A DNA stretch of 64,000 nucleotides from Brachypterus glaber (GCA_958510825.1 OY294046.1:930001-994000); one strand, 5' to 3'; positions 32,011 through 44,023 are shown, counted from the stretch's first letter. The notes: a model not told the origin generated them from the sequence alone. Numbers and translations: made by a program.

Positions 32011-32735
32011 CACAGTGGTCCCAAAAAAAGGAAGTGACAAATGTCTGTTTTTTTTTGCATAGGGACATTTTTTGCACCGCTGACTATAAAAAAGTAGTGA
32101 AAAATCTGAAAAAAAATTGTGTTATCAGGGTGGTTCATTTTTTTCAAATGCTCGATTTAGTTTAAATTTGGTATAAAGGCTTCTTTTGGTAATTCTGTTT
32201 AACATATGAATAGAACAGAAAAATTACTCATATTTTGAAAAAAAATTTAATAACTTTCTTTTGAAAATTAAATTAAAAAGTCCAAACGGGCCAGTATAAA
32301 ATCATGATATTTTTACAGTAATTACTAGGAAAATAACCCATAAAAAATGGGCTAAAGTTATCATATTTTTTTTGTTTTGTGCCACATTTTCGTTAATTTA
32401 AAAAATAGTTCGGCCATATCTGTGGCTTGCTTTTCAAAGGTCGGATGTCACTTTGTCAATAGCAGCATCCGCCCTTTGAGAACCAAGCCACAGATATGTA
32501 TTCCACCATTTTCAATTTTGAGTTTTTGAGTATTGGTCCGCATTAATAATACCAAAAGAAGGCTTTATACCAAATTTCAGCTAAATCGGACATTTTTGAA
32601 AAATTTTGCACCACCCTAATGTCGAGAATATTTTTTTCAGATTTGTCAATATTTTTTTTCGTAATCAGTCGTGCAAAAAATAGCACCGTGCAAAAAAATA
32701 GAGGTTTTTCATTTTTTTTTTCTGAGACCACTGTG
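32011..32735. mobile_element. Long-TIR element T, 725 bases
   Basis: Ends CACAGTGGTCCCAAAAAAA and CTGAGACCACTGTG. Pairing continues far inward, for example GGTATAAAGGCTTCTTTTGG against CCAAAAGAAGGCTTTATACC. A clean central hairpin at about 32412-32497 has ATATCTGTGGCTTG against CAAGCCACAGATAT. No clear TA duplication and no ORF. Only one copy in the window. Confidence 0.75.
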
Positions 32736-32963
32736 CAGCGGTCGGTGACTATATGGTAGACACCTTGTGCCACTTCCGAGTGCGGTGGGTGTCTCATTTC
32801 AGTTTACGATGTTTGCACTGTGACAGATGCTGTTAGTGCCATTCTATAAACGTCTCGCACTTTTTTCAAACTTGCTGAATCATTATGGGAAATAATGAAC
32901 AATTTGGACCAAGTGATCCAATTTTGTTCGCTTGTATTGTTGTTGCTGGTTGTATGTAAAAAA

Positions 32964-33776
32964 ACACGATTCGCTCACCGCAGTAATGAGAAGAATCTAG
33001 CACATGCGCACTGGTTTGCTTATTTTTGTTTTGACGGATGTCAAAAGTGGCTTCCGTTTAGGCAGTTGTAGTTTTATGAAATAGTTTAATTTGAGTGGGG
33101 TTACGGTGCGCATCAGGTCCACAAAAATTAACTATATTTTTGCACTGATTTCTGGTTTTATTACTAAAACTTACTGTCTGAAATATAATTAGGTGCGGAA
33201 AATCCAGTTTTTTTGTTAGAATATATAGCAAAAGATTGTTAAAATACTCACGCATTTCTGTTTGATTTTTTTAATGGGGGCGTTGGTTTACGTTAACAAT
33301 GGTTTGGTTTGGTAGTTTGCTGGTTTGGTGTTTTTTTTTAATGGGAGGCGTTGGTTTACGTTAACAATGGTTTGGTTTGGTAGTTTGCTAGTTTGGTGTT
33401 TTTTTTTTAATGGGAGGCGTTGGTTTATGTTAATAATGGTTTGGTTTGGTAGTTTGCTGGTTTGGTGTTTTTTTTTTAATGGGAGGCATTTTTCAGATAT
33501 GATATTTCAGAATTTGGAAGGCGATATATTTTAAGAATCAAATGTTTATTAATGAATATTCCCCAAATTTTTTTACGAAAATACTATTAAAAGCGAGTAC
33601 TTTTAGCCAATTAAAAAAAACTGTTAGCTCGCAAAGAAAAAAGTAGATATTTTTGTAAAATTCTGCATAGGAATGGTACAAAACCTTAAAATAATTTTTG
33701 GCATAAGTCAAAAGAAAAATAAGAAAATCAGTGCGCATGCGCTGGATTCTTCTCATTACTGCGGTGAGTGAATCGT
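32964..33776. mobile_element. TIR element with internal minisatellite
   Basis: Outer inverted repeat of about 50 bases: ACGATTCGCTCACCGCAGTA ATGAGAAGAATC left, GATTCTTCTCATTACTGCGG TGAGTGAATCGT right, continuing into GCACATGCGCACTG / CAGTGCGCATGCGC. The centre holds a 67-69-base tandem repeat. No target duplication is obvious and no transposase frame exists. Confidence 0.75.
33274..33490. repeat. 67-69-bp minisatellite, about three units
   Basis: Units start ATGGGAGGCGTTGGTTTACG and contain GGTTTGGTTTGGTAGTTTGC TGGTTTGG followed by a T tract. Starts are at 33274, 33341, 33410 and a partial one at 33479. The frame at 33325-33534 is this array translated, not a gene. Confidence 0.92.
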
Positions 33777-34134
33777 AAAAAAAAAACATAAAACTGTTTT
33801 TTTTTACTAACATATTAGTAAAAACTTACATTAATATAGGTGGTAGATGTGATTTAATATCTGTAAAAAAAAATACACCTGGTATTTTAAAAAATATCGG
33901 ACTATTAGATACCGATAGGCGTCTATTATACAAACTGAATAATATATGCAGTGTTTTTTTTTCTATATTTAATTTAAAAATCGAAATTCACCCTCCGAGG
34001 CGTCGTTCGCTACCTTAAAAACCGCATGGTGTCTAGCCCAGGAATATAATAGATTTTATTTCTTATATACGAGGGTGAATTGTTAATAATATGATATTAT
34101 TAATATTAATATTATATTAATATACAGAGCGGTC
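33777..34134. other. Unassigned AT-rich spacer
   Basis: No gene. It ends in ATTAATATT simple repeat directly before element J. Confidence 0.45.
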
Positions 34135-34834
34135 CAAAAGTCACCCCCCCCCCTCTTAACTTTTGAACCAGTTGAGATATTGACTTCAAATTTGGAACCT
34201 TTAAATAAAACTTAAACTATCTTTTAGCATATATTTAATACTTTCAGCTCTTAAAATGTGGGCAGGGGGGCATGGGGGCACATTTTTTTAAATGGAAAGG
34301 GGGGTCGTGTAATACATAATTTTAAAGCTTATAAAATTCTCCATTTAACTCCATATTTTTAAATTAAAAAAAAAATAATTTTGGGTTTAAAATGGGGTTG
34401 AAAATGGGTATTAATGTCAAAATTCCTCTAAAAAAAAAACAAATAATTTTCTAAAAATGCCTAATTTCATCATAAAAAAATGTTAATTATACTTTTAAAC
34501 TAATTTTAGTTGACATAAATAAAAATTTATAAAAAAAAACTTAAAAAATCGAATGTTTTAGCACAAAAAATTGAAAAATCAAAACCTTAAAAAACATTTT
34601 TTAAAAATTTAAAAATTTTAGTTTAAATAGAGAATTTTAAAATGATGTATCACACGACCCCCTTTTCCATTTAAAAAAATGTCCCCCATGCCCCCCTGCC
34701 CATATTTTAAGAGCTTTAAATATCAAATATATGCTAAAAGATAGTTTAAGTTGTCTTATTTAAGAGTTCTAAATTTGAAGTCGATATCTCAACTCGTTCA
34801 AAAGTTAAAAGGGGGTGACTTTTGGACCGCACTG
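34135..34834. mobile_element. TIR element J, copy 2
   Basis: 700 bases, ends CAGAGCGGTCCAAAAGTCAC and GTGACTTTTGGACCGCACTG, TA on each side. Closely follows the 19.6-kb copy, with the same GGGCAGGGGGGCATGGGG and CCCCATGCCCCCCTGCCC mirror pair. No coding capacity. Confidence 0.9.
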
Positions 34835-35041
34835 TATTAATATTATATTTATACTTTATTATTAATATCACACGCACACAAAAAAATAATGTCAATTACT
34901 CTTAAGGAAACTTTCAAGTATTACGTTACATTTTAGTTTATTTAATGTTAGTTAAAAGTACACGCGTCAGTATGTATGCTAAAAAGTTTTTGTATGCAAA
35001 ATTTGTCTACAATGCTTATACTAAAAAGTATTTGTATACAA
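34835..35041. other. Unassigned spacer
   Basis: AAACTTTCAAGTATTACGTT (34911) resembles the G terminus. CTAAAAAGTTTTTGTATGCA and CTAAAAAGTATTTGTATACA are a short imperfect direct repeat. Confidence 0.4.
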
Positions 35042-35218
35042 AGATGTTTTGATAAGTTTGGTTTCCAGATACGCCGTTAGTTTTGTAAAGACATCGTTTC
35101 GTATATATACATGAATGTACACCAAATGATTACAAATACCAACCCTCGTACATCGAAACGATGTCTGTACAAAACTAACGCTGGCATATCTGGAAACCAA
35201 ACTTATCAACACATCTTT
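35042..35218. repeat. Foldback with 70-base arms
   Basis: AGATGTTTTGATAAGTTTGG TTTCCAGATACGCC and AAGACATCGTTTCG on the left pair with CGAAACGATGTC and CATATCTGGAAACCAAACTT ATCAACACATCT on the right, with few mismatches and a loop of about 45 bases. Opposing 63-66 codon frames arise from the palindrome. Confidence 0.8.
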
Positions 35219-36363
35219 AGGATTTTTAAGGTCCTATCTACGGAACCCTCTATGTGCGAACGAAATCGTACTTTGGATTTAACAGGAGGAGCCCCCGGGG
35301 TCAAAAGGTAGAACACATGTACCATGTTAAGTGATAACCTCTTAAATGACTATTAAAAAGTTGTAAAAGTTGTTTTTTTCTTTCAACCGCCAATATGTTG
35401 TATGCCCCTAGATGTGATGAAAATTAAGTCATTTACTCAAGGGTCTTGACTCCCGAGTCTTGAGCGAAGACTTCAGCATAATGATAGGTCGTATCAACCA
35501 TGAAACCATTTTGCCGTTGCTCAATTATTAAATAGCGTAATTAATAACTTAATTAGGTTACAGTATACAACAATAAATAGTTGTATATGCGCCAACTACT
35601 ATATATTGCATAGAATAAAACAACAAAAAAGTAAATGTGTTCGGTATTTACAAATGAGTACAGTTGTTTGGTTTACAACAACAAACTGTTAACCGATCAG
35701 GTTTCTCTTTGTTGCGTAGAGAGGCTAGCAAAGCCTGGTGGGAAGAGACATGGAAATATGACGGACTGCGTACAAGAAAGAAAGAGAAAGCATTCGGAGG
35801 GAGAAAGATAGGCGGTACCAGTGCCTATAACAACTGTTGAAATCATCCGCGTTTGGGGGGCGTGTCCATATTTAAAAACTCACGTCTCTTCCTACGTTTG
35901 ACGAGCTGTGATGTGGCTGTTCTGTGATGTATTTTAAATTCATTTATGTGCACACAGAAACTACATATCACATGTAATTACATGTACATGTACATGCTTA
36001 TCGTTGGGTATAGTTATGCACATAAAAATGTTAGCCCAAAATGTCTACTTTCAATATTTTGGTTTGGACTTCTTTTAGAATCAGCTGATTGTCGCCATCT
36101 TTATTAATCATCCTTCCTCAAAAAGCTATTCTAGTGACAACGTGGTTGTATTATTGAATAATATGAATCTACAATTTTAATAGTGTATTTAATATAAAAT
36201 TACAATGTTTTAGAATAATCGAAAAAATGGTATTATATACCTCAAAGTTGTTACAAAAACGTTTGGTTGTACTATTTTTAGATTTTTCTATAGAAATATA
36301 TCAGTGTAATTAATTATACACAGGAACGATCCAGAATTACAGGACATGGCACATTTACTAAAG
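35219..36363. other. Unassigned region
   Basis: No supported gene. A purine-rich segment (AAGAAAGAAAGAGAAAGC near 35777) and an ATTACATGTACATGTACATG palindromic run near 35975. No repeat family recognised. Confidence 0.4.
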
Positions 36364-37035
36364 AATAGTATGTTCTATAACTAGTATGGAATAGACAATA
36401 TTCCGCGCGAGCGCGGAATGGCTATTCCATACTTGTTGTAGACTATAATTTTTTTTCGACTGCAAATATGAAACACTGTATGGCTTTAAACTGCGGACAA
36501 GGTTAAAAACAATGTTTTTTGTGACTCGACATTGTAAATGCAACAAAACACATATTTTTAAATAAAGCAATTAATGTTATTTAATAATTTTATCAAATCA
36601 GTACTTAAAAAAGATTTTTATTTAATTTTAGAACATATTTACAAATTATAATGCAAAAATTGAAGGTTATGTCAGATTTTTGTGACAGATATCAGGTTTA
36701 AATATTTTACAATAGATGGAGCAGTTTTAATTTTTTGAACTAAATTAATAAAAAACTGGTCAAATATTAAGAAAAACTAATAAACTGTATGTAATTTTAA
36801 CGCAAAACTTTAAATTGCATTAAATTATTCAATATTTCATGGTAAAATATATATATTTTCGCTAATTTTGCTACAGTTTTCTTTACTTTAATAAACAAGA
36901 GATGGCACTACATGTGCTCATTCTAACACTTGATACGGAATATGCATACCGTATCTAGAGCTAGAATGAATTAATTCTGTTTGAAAAGTGTGTGTATTTG
37001 TTTACATTCTAAAGCAGTCGTAGAAAAATTATATT
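36364..37035 (+). mobile_element. Element O, fullest copy
   Basis: The head is a palindrome: AGTATGGAATAG…CTATTCCATACT around ATTCCGCGCGAGCGCGGAAT. The body runs through GCAACAAAACACATATTTTT AAATAAAG to the tail CATTCTAACACTTGATACGG and ATTCTAAAGCAGTCGTAG. Other full or partial copies: 41.82, 31.1-31.6 (minus), 25.4 and 63.40 kb. Confidence 0.8.
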
Positions 37036-37075
37036 TCCGCGGATTTCGCTGAAATATTGCAATAACACGGAAAAA

Positions 37076-37489
37076 AAAATTATAGCTAGGAGCGCTATAA
37101 CACACATACCAAGCAAATTATAATCGCTTATTATATAAATACAAGGCTTTCTCTTACAATTATGGCAGTCAGTGTAAAAATTTATATGAAATACTTTAAT
37201 TGTTTAGCGAATAATAAAATATAACAAATAGTATGGCATTTATAGCTTAAATAGATTTAATTATTGTCCTTGCTAATAATTTTTATAATATAATAAAATT
37301 TCTGTAAATTTATAATAGTGCCTGTAATAAATATAATCGTGTCTGTAATATATATAATCGTTTCCAATTTATTTTTAACATTATTAGTTATTGTGTCCCT
37401 TATAATCTATAGCTTAAATCACTATAATTTGCCACTGTTACCAAATATCTTATAATGTATAGCGCAGAGCACACTAATTTCTTTCCGTG
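37076..37489 (+). mobile_element. TA-MITE B, copy 2
   Basis: Starts CACGGAAAAAAAAATTATAG and ends TTTCTTTCCGTG. Flanks read AATAA and AAGAA rather than a clean TA pair, so the duplication has mutated or been lost on the right. Differs from copy 3 by few bases. Confidence 0.9.
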
Positions 37490-38741
37490 AAGAACTACAA
37501 CATACCAATATTGGCATGTTGTAGTCCTTACCTCGCTGATCAAAACTGGTTGAGTAACCGTTTACAATGAGACCTATTTTTCCAGCTCACCTACCTCAAA
37601 AGGGCCCCATCAAGTTAGAAAAATCCACTATCGAACAGGGAAATAGTTGGGAAAATTGAGTGGCAGAGTTGGGAAATTGGTAGATTAGTTGGGAGAACGG
37701 AGTCTGATCAGAGTTAAGAAGTTCGTAAAGGCATTAAAATTTTCCGTCAGGGGTAAAGTTTTTTTTTTCGCAGGGTAAGAAGTTGGGAAATTCTTTATAT
37801 TTACGGTTGATCAGACGGACATTTTTGATCAGACGGACGTAAAAGTCAGTGCGGATTAAAATAAAATGCCCTGTAATATCATTATACCTAAATACCTATG
37901 AAAATTGACAAACGCAAGCAGGTAGGTTATACGAGAGTGTGTGTTCAATATATGCAGGGTGATGCGACAAAACATTATAAAATAATGCTAGATTACAACA
38001 AGGATTTTATGATCCGATGTTTTTTTTATTTTCTGGAAAATTGTCGTTCGTAAAAAATGTCGGTATCTAACGAAATCGTCGCTTAGTATTCGAAAAAGTA
38101 TTCAATATATTTGTCGGAAAACCTATTCGTGGCCGCAAAATATCGTTTCCATGCACCTTTTTTTATCCTCTCACGACCTCAACACGAAGAAACCTGTGCA
38201 CAGGAAAACCGGATCATCAGCATCAAATCAAGGTTAGTGACATCCATTTTTCCCTTTCTACACCCTTATTTTACAACCCCCTAAGCAGTCCACTATCGTT
38301 CGTTTTGTTTTCGTTAATTTAAAGTCGCTATATGCTAAGTTAGAGAGTTGTCGAAGGCATAGTTTTTTTTATCTAATTTACACATATATTTGCCAAACAA
38401 GCATTTTTTTGTTTCCATCACATATTATTTTTTTCAGCTATAAGTCATGACAAAAATCTCATTCTTTCACATGAAGTGTGGAATTTTTAAGTTATGGACA
38501 TTGGTGTACATCGACATAATCCAAAGAAGCCATTTGACACATAATTAGAAAGATCGAAACAAAAATAAAATTTTGGACCATCCTAATGGCGCGGTTTCGA
38601 AATCAGCGGTATCAAAAATAGTCGTAAGCAAATAGCTGCAATTTTTACAGGACGTTGTCAGTTGAATAGTTTTAGCTGAGTTTCCCCACCTCTCGTGAGC
38701 CCCATTGAACGGATCTATTGTACTTGATTATAAAGTAAAAA
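37490..38741. other. Unassigned region
   Basis: No supported gene. A donor-like AAG|GTTAGT near 38232 follows a short open stretch but no acceptor or domain supports an exon. GATCAGACGGACATTTTTGATCAGACGG near 37808 is a short direct repeat. Confidence 0.4.
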
Positions 38742-39079
38742 AATAGTTATTTATGGTACTAGTGGGTAAAGTAAGATATTGCCCATGAGAAAATTAACCT
38801 GTGAGGCGTCAGCCAAGCAGGTTAATTTTCGAGAGGGCAATATCGGTTTACCCATGAGTGCCATACAAGGTTTTATCCAATAAATAGCTTAGGAATTCAT
38901 ATTTTTATTAAAAATTTTAATGACATTTACAAGAAAATAATTTGACAAGTGACAGTTGAGTGGGTAAAATAAATAATTATCCACTCAATAAAGTGAAAGC
39001 CACGCGGGGGTTATTATTGAGTTTATCTATTTAAAATAAAGCTGGTAATTGTCTCATTACCTGTATGTATTGGATAAAA
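38742..39079 (+). mobile_element. Foldback element A, copy 3
   Basis: The best representative of the family: complete central stem (AATTAACCTGTGAGGCGTCA GCCAAGCAGGTTAATT), complete outer stem and right-hand hairpin. Ends TGTATGTATTGGATAAAA. Confidence 0.9.
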
Positions 39080-39617
39080 ATTATTTTTTTCTTTTTTTAA
39101 TTTGTCGTGTCACCACATACCTATATCCACATAAGGGGGAACGAAATGTGCAAGGCGGAAGATGCTGCGTATAGTCACGTGCACACGTGTTAACCACCCA
39201 GCAACCGAAACTTAAAAACTACCGAGCATCTGTCCCTACTTAGGAACTATCTGAGCAAATGCAGATTCAAGAAAAAATCATAAAAATAAAAAAATAAGGG
39301 AAAAAATAAAAAAAAACGATCAGAAAAAATATATTTCAACTTTTTACAATAATAATACCCTTTGGGTTGTCGTTTTCATTATCGAAGAGTTTTCGATCGA
39401 GAAAGCCTTTGACCACTGTAACTTGATCGAGTCGTCAATAATTTTCGGACAGACCAATCGACAGACATCTTTGTCTTTACGTAAAAAAGGCAATAACAAT
39501 TACTGACCTACGAAGTCCTACGAAATTGCTTTTCTCGACGACGTTTTGTGTCCACGGTGTACGGATAACTCGAGAACGGCTTGAGCTAAACACTTTAAAT
39601 TTGGAGAAGGGTTTAAT
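39080..39617. other. Unassigned spacer
   Basis: No gene. TAACTCGAGAACGGCTTGAG and ACTTTAAATTTGGAGAAGGG near 39566-39612 belong to the diffuse CGATAACTCGAAAACGC repeat. Confidence 0.4.
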
Positions 39618-39872
39618 GGGAGGTACTAAGCGGGCTAGGGCATACACTTGTCAAGCCGAATAGCGTGAGTTCGATTCTCACTGGCGCCGATTTGCCTTTT
39701 TCAGTTAATTAATAATTGAAATTTGGCGAAGGCGATGTGTGACGCGGACACTCCCTATAAACTGTTTCGAAGGTCAGTGTAAGCCGGTGGTTCCCTCTAC
39801 TACTAGCCCACACAAGCCCCTGAGTCCAGGGGATGCTTAATTAAGTAGAATAGTACGAGGTCAAACAAACAT
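39618..39872 (+). mobile_element. SINE S, copy with a different tRNA-like head
   Basis: The body from AATAGCGTGAGTTCGATTCT CAC onward matches the other copies, but the first about 50 bases read GGGAGGTACTAAGCGGGCTA GGGCATACACTTG, unlike the TTGGTGAAGTGG head of the 9.96 and 27.86 kb copies. A-box-like and B-box-like sequences are both still present. Confidence 0.85.
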
Positions 39873-39989
39873 ATAATGTTGGGAGTTAGGGCAAGGGAGG
39901 CGAAGGTGGTAAAAAATATCACTTTTTGTGTTGGATCGGTAAACAATGGTAGCGTAACAAATAGTATAAATGTAAATTTTTTTATTCGC

Positions 39990-40672
39990 AATTGTATATC
40001 GTCATCTAAAGGCTCTAACGGTCTAACTCCAAAACGTCATATTTTTCAGGAGACGTAAAAAACGATTTAAAACTTAATTATAGCAATTTAGAACTTTAAA
40101 ACTAGCTTGTTCACAGGTAAAAATGTTTGACATGTGTTAATGTATTTAAAACTTTTCATTGTTATCTATTTTATATAAATTATTTGAAAATTAAATTTTA
40201 ACCACAGAATCTAAATTCACTAATGGTCTAACTCCAAGGGAAGATAAAGGAGGATACCTATCGTATTATATCGCGTAATATTATTACAAAAAATTTATAT
40301 TTTTATATTTAATATATAATATTACTACTAGGTAGGCATAATATATATACATTATTAATGGCAATAATTATAATTATCATCAAACAGTAAATTAACAAAT
40401 ATTTGAAACGGGATCCCCTGTTGTCGAGAAATAGTTTGACATTAGTGACAGTTATCATTTAATTGTTTTCTCACAATCATATGATGGAGTTAGACACTTA
40501 GCGACTTAAAATATTTACATTTTTGCATTTTTTGAGGCTGATATTGGTTTAATGCAACTTTTTTTTTGAAGTATGTTGGTAATCAGATAATGAAGCAAAT
40601 TTGATAAAAATCTCATTTTTGAAAAATTTGGAGTTAGACAACTAGAGCCTTTAGTGGACGATATGTAATACA
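39990..40672. mobile_element. TIR element U with four repeated motifs
   Basis: Left end TATATCGTCATCTAAAGGCTC…GTCTAACTCCAAAA; right end mirrors it as TTTGGAGTTAGACAACTAGA GCC…GACGATATG. The 12-mer GTCTAACTCCAA appears in plus orientation near 40022 and 40229 and inverted (TTGGAGTTAGAC or GGAGTTAGAC) near 40485 and 40630, so subterminal motifs are placed symmetrically. No ORF. Single copy here. Confidence 0.65.
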
Positions 40673-41819
40673 TACATTACATGTATTATTAATGTTTGGG
40701 AAGTACGTGATTTCTTGTCCCACTGTTTTCCACGCCTGGACCTGACCTGAAATGAAAAATAGAGACCAGTAAACTAATTATTACTGGTCTGCAATTTAAA
40801 TCAATAAATTCCGCTAGACAGCGCCACCGATTAAAATATCATTATTAATGCTTAAAGAAAGATGGCTGAACTGCTCTTGTCATGATAAACACGAATATAA
40901 TCTAACACATTTTGTTTAAAAAACTTAAATGTACAGTATTAGTCAATGTTTTTTACTTTTGAGACTGAGAAGGATAACAAATGTTATAAACGGAGCTATC
41001 AACAAATGTTTTTGTGGTTGTTTATTTGAGTTACGAGAATTTGAAACTTCAGTTTTATATAATTGTGCTTTTCTTGTGAAATGCAGGAAAAATGTTTGTG
41101 GTAAATATGAAAAGAACTAAAAAACTAAGTATTATACACTTCTGCTCAAAAATATCGGCCCACCTAAAAAAATACACATTTTTGAATGCAAATATCTCCA
41201 AAACTATTTAATGGATTTATTCGATCTTTTTTTTTATTTTGAAGCTTGAACTTTTAGTATTATTTTCTTCATTTGAATTCAAACATCTAGGTTTAAAAAA
41301 AAATAGTATTTTATTTTTAAATAAAAACAGTTGGGAATAAAATAGTATACAAGTCTCCCGGAAAATGGTACTTTTCCTCGACCTATAAAAAGTCTCAGAA
41401 AAGTACTATTTTCCGAGTCGAGCTGTAATCTACTATTATTAACGTAGACTTTTTTGTATTTATAGAAAAAAAAAGGCTTTAAACATTTTTGGAAAGCCTA
41501 CCTTTGTTGGCAGCATGCTAGAAGACGCAAGATGCAAGACTTCTCAATTTTATTACAGGGGAAAGTAAAAACATCTGTCTCCACTTAGAAAACGCTGAAA
41601 TTTTGTGGGCACATGTGCAATTATGCAGTGGCTACGTAAAAGCAGGAAAAAAAAGGGGGAACTCGGGTTCAATAATTCAAAATTATATTTAATTAGACGT
41701 TTTGGAAATGCCTACGACTGATAGCCAAGTTTGCGTTCTTAAATTCAACACTATTCAGTTAGGAAACATCGTTGCAAGCCTGTTAAATGTTAAAGTAAAA
41801 TTATTCATTTTTTGCAAAA
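40673..41819. other. Unassigned region
   Basis: At 41134 TTATACACTTCTGCTCAAAA ATATCGGCCCACC resembles a Tc1-like terminus but no partner end was found. A hairpin near 41365-41425 pairs GGTACTTTTC with GAAAAGTAC. No gene supported. Confidence 0.35.
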
Positions 41820-42476
41820 ATAGTATATTCTATAACTAGTATGGAATAGAAAATGAATGACTATTCCATACGTGTTGTATACTATACTTTTTCTTCGACT
41901 GCAAATATGAAACACTGTATGGCTTCAAACTGCGAACAAGGTTAAAAACCATGTTTTTTGTAACTCGACACATATTTTTAAATAAAGCAATTAATGTTAT
42001 TTAATAATTTTATCAAATCACTACTTAAAAAAGATTTTTTTTTTTAATTTTAGCACATATTTACAAATTATAATGCAAAAATTGAAGGTTATGTGAGATT
42101 GTTGTGACCGATATCAGGTTTAAATATTGAGAGACAGTTGTGATAGATATCAGGTTTAAATATTTAACAATAGATGGAGCAGTTTTAATTTTTTGAACTA
42201 AATTGATAAAAAACTGGTCAAATATTAAGAAAAACTAATAAACTTTATGTAATTTTAACGCAAAACTTTAAATTGCATTAAATTATTCAATATTTCATGG
42301 TAAAAAATATATATTTTTACTAATTTTGCTACAGTTTTCTTTACTTTTATAAACAAGAGATGGCACTACTCATTCTAACACTTGATACGGAATATTCATA
42401 CCGTATCTAGAGCTAGAATGGATTCATTCTGTGTTTGAAAAGTGTGTGTATTTGCTTACATTCTAAAGCAGTCGTT
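41820..42476 (+). mobile_element. Element O, copy with deleted palindrome tip
   Basis: Same order as the 36.4-kb copy, but the CCGCGCGAGCGCGG tip is replaced by AAATGAATG. TTGTGACCGATATCAGGTTT AAATATT is tandemly duplicated (about 42104-42160). Confidence 0.8.
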
Positions 42477-42929
42477 TCTCGGAAACCAGCTGTTTATGTT
42501 ACGTGAATTTTGATTTGACGTTCTTTTTGAGAAAAAAGGCCAAACGTCAAACTAGAATTCAGGGAGCATAGTTTTTTACATATGATAAAAAACTTCAAGA
42601 AATGTAAAAAAGCAATAAAAACCTTTTATTTAAAAAATATATATTTTTATTGCTTTTACACTTTTTTCGAATTTTTAATAGTAATATTTATTAAAGCTGA
42701 TTTCCGCCAAAAAAAAATCTGTCTATAGACCCGTCCGGAAACTCGAAAACACCTTGGGACAGTTCAGAAATTATGTCCCGGCTCTAAGGGGCATGGGGAA
42801 CAGAGGTCGAGTGACAAAAAGTGACACAGAGGGGAAGAGAGTATTTTTTTAATTGGTTAAGCGGAATTTCGTTTGTTTTTTGTTACTTGTGTCCAAAGTT
42901 GTTTTTTTATTCTCAAAAAGTAATATATT
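42477..42929. other. Unassigned spacer
   Basis: No gene or repeat family recognised. Confidence 0.4.
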
Positions 42930-43145
42930 TGTTAAAAATTAAATAATTTTAAATACTTTGGCCCAAGAATTTTTCTTTTGAGACAAGACCACTTGCATTT
43001 CACACAAGATCAAAGAATTTTAAGTTAAAGAATCAGAAAGATATTGGCAAGTAAATTATATTTTCATGTTAAGACGTATTCAAGAGTGCGAAGCATTTGG
43101 CCTAATTTCATATGCCATTACCGCAAAGTATCCTTTTTTTCAGTG
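42930..43145 (+). mobile_element. Element Q, 3' half
   Basis: Matches the second half of the 55.5-55.9 kb element from TTGTTAAAAATTAAATAA to the end TTTTTTTCAGTG, with a 15-base deletion (GAGAAGGCGCTTTTG is missing). The 68-codon frame at 43044 overlaps it and is not a gene. Confidence 0.8.
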
Positions 43146-43523
43146 TATCAAGAGAACTTTATTTGTTCCAATTTTCCAAATGACCGATTCCAATGTGATC
43201 GAAACAGATATCTGCAGATTAAAAAAGTTTTATTAGAAGTTCTAAATTAAAACTTTCACAAATCTATAAAATATCTTTATTGGTTTAAATCATCAAGAAC
43301 AAACTGTAGTTAATAAACTATTTAATAAATAATTAAATCGATAGTAAACAATTCTACGAACCATTACAAAGTTCATTACGAAATTTAGTTTTAAGCATAA
43401 TGGTTATACTAATGTATGCCCAATTATTATATATAACTAATAAAGTTAAATGTATGTGTTTATCCAATTCATACATACAGTATTCAAATGTTTACAGAAA
43501 CTTTTCTGGCCTACTTTGGGTTC

Positions 43524-43704
43524 ACTGTAAAAATTGCATATAAAATAATGTAAAAATACATGAATTTACATACGGTATAGTGAATTTATGTAAAAGAATG
43601 TAAAATAATGTAAAATAATGTAAAATGATGTAAAATAATGTAAAAGAATGTAAAAAAATATATTTACAATGATTTACATATTTTTACATGATTTTACTAT
43701 GTCG
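43524..43704. repeat. AT-rich inverted repeat with 10-bp tandem core
   Basis: About eight units of GTAAAATAAT-type sequence (43587-43665) flanked by ACTGTAAAAATTGC / CATGTAAATTC-like words on the left and TTTACATATTTTTACATG on the right. Similar words at 15.19-15.35 kb. Confidence 0.75.
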
Positions 43705-44023
43705 GGCTATGTTATTTTAAGACGAGCGTGCGCTTTGGACAATAACCAAGAAGGCATCGCATCATGAGACGGACCGTTTAATATTGTTATTGTTAGAGAG
43801 ATAGCGACGCATGCTGCTAGGTTGAAGAGTTAAAGTGTAAAAAAAGGTAAATATTATTTATGTACAATATTTAAATGCTTTATTCGTGGCCTAAAATTTA
43901 CATTCATTATAAATTACGATCTTTATCAACCAATAGATCTTTAAAGAAAGATGTAAGCAGTTTATACTCGTATTAAGGGTGCAAATTGTTTGGTTTATTA
44001 AACCAAATGAACTTTACGCTACG

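Noticed and set aside
33325..33534. 69-codon frame with internal sequence repeats
   Set aside because: It is the 69-bp minisatellite; the period is divisible by three, so the frame stays open.
31184..36570. Near-identical 70-83 codon frames at 31.2 and 36.4 kb
   Set aside because: Both lie in copies of non-coding element O; other copies break the frame.
38100..38240. Possible exon ending at AAG|GTTAGT
   Set aside because: No acceptor, no recognisable peptide and several alternative short frames.
41130..41300. Tc1-like terminus TACACTTCTGCTCAAAAATA
   Set aside because: No matching inverted end or target duplication found nearby; kept only as a note in the region entry.
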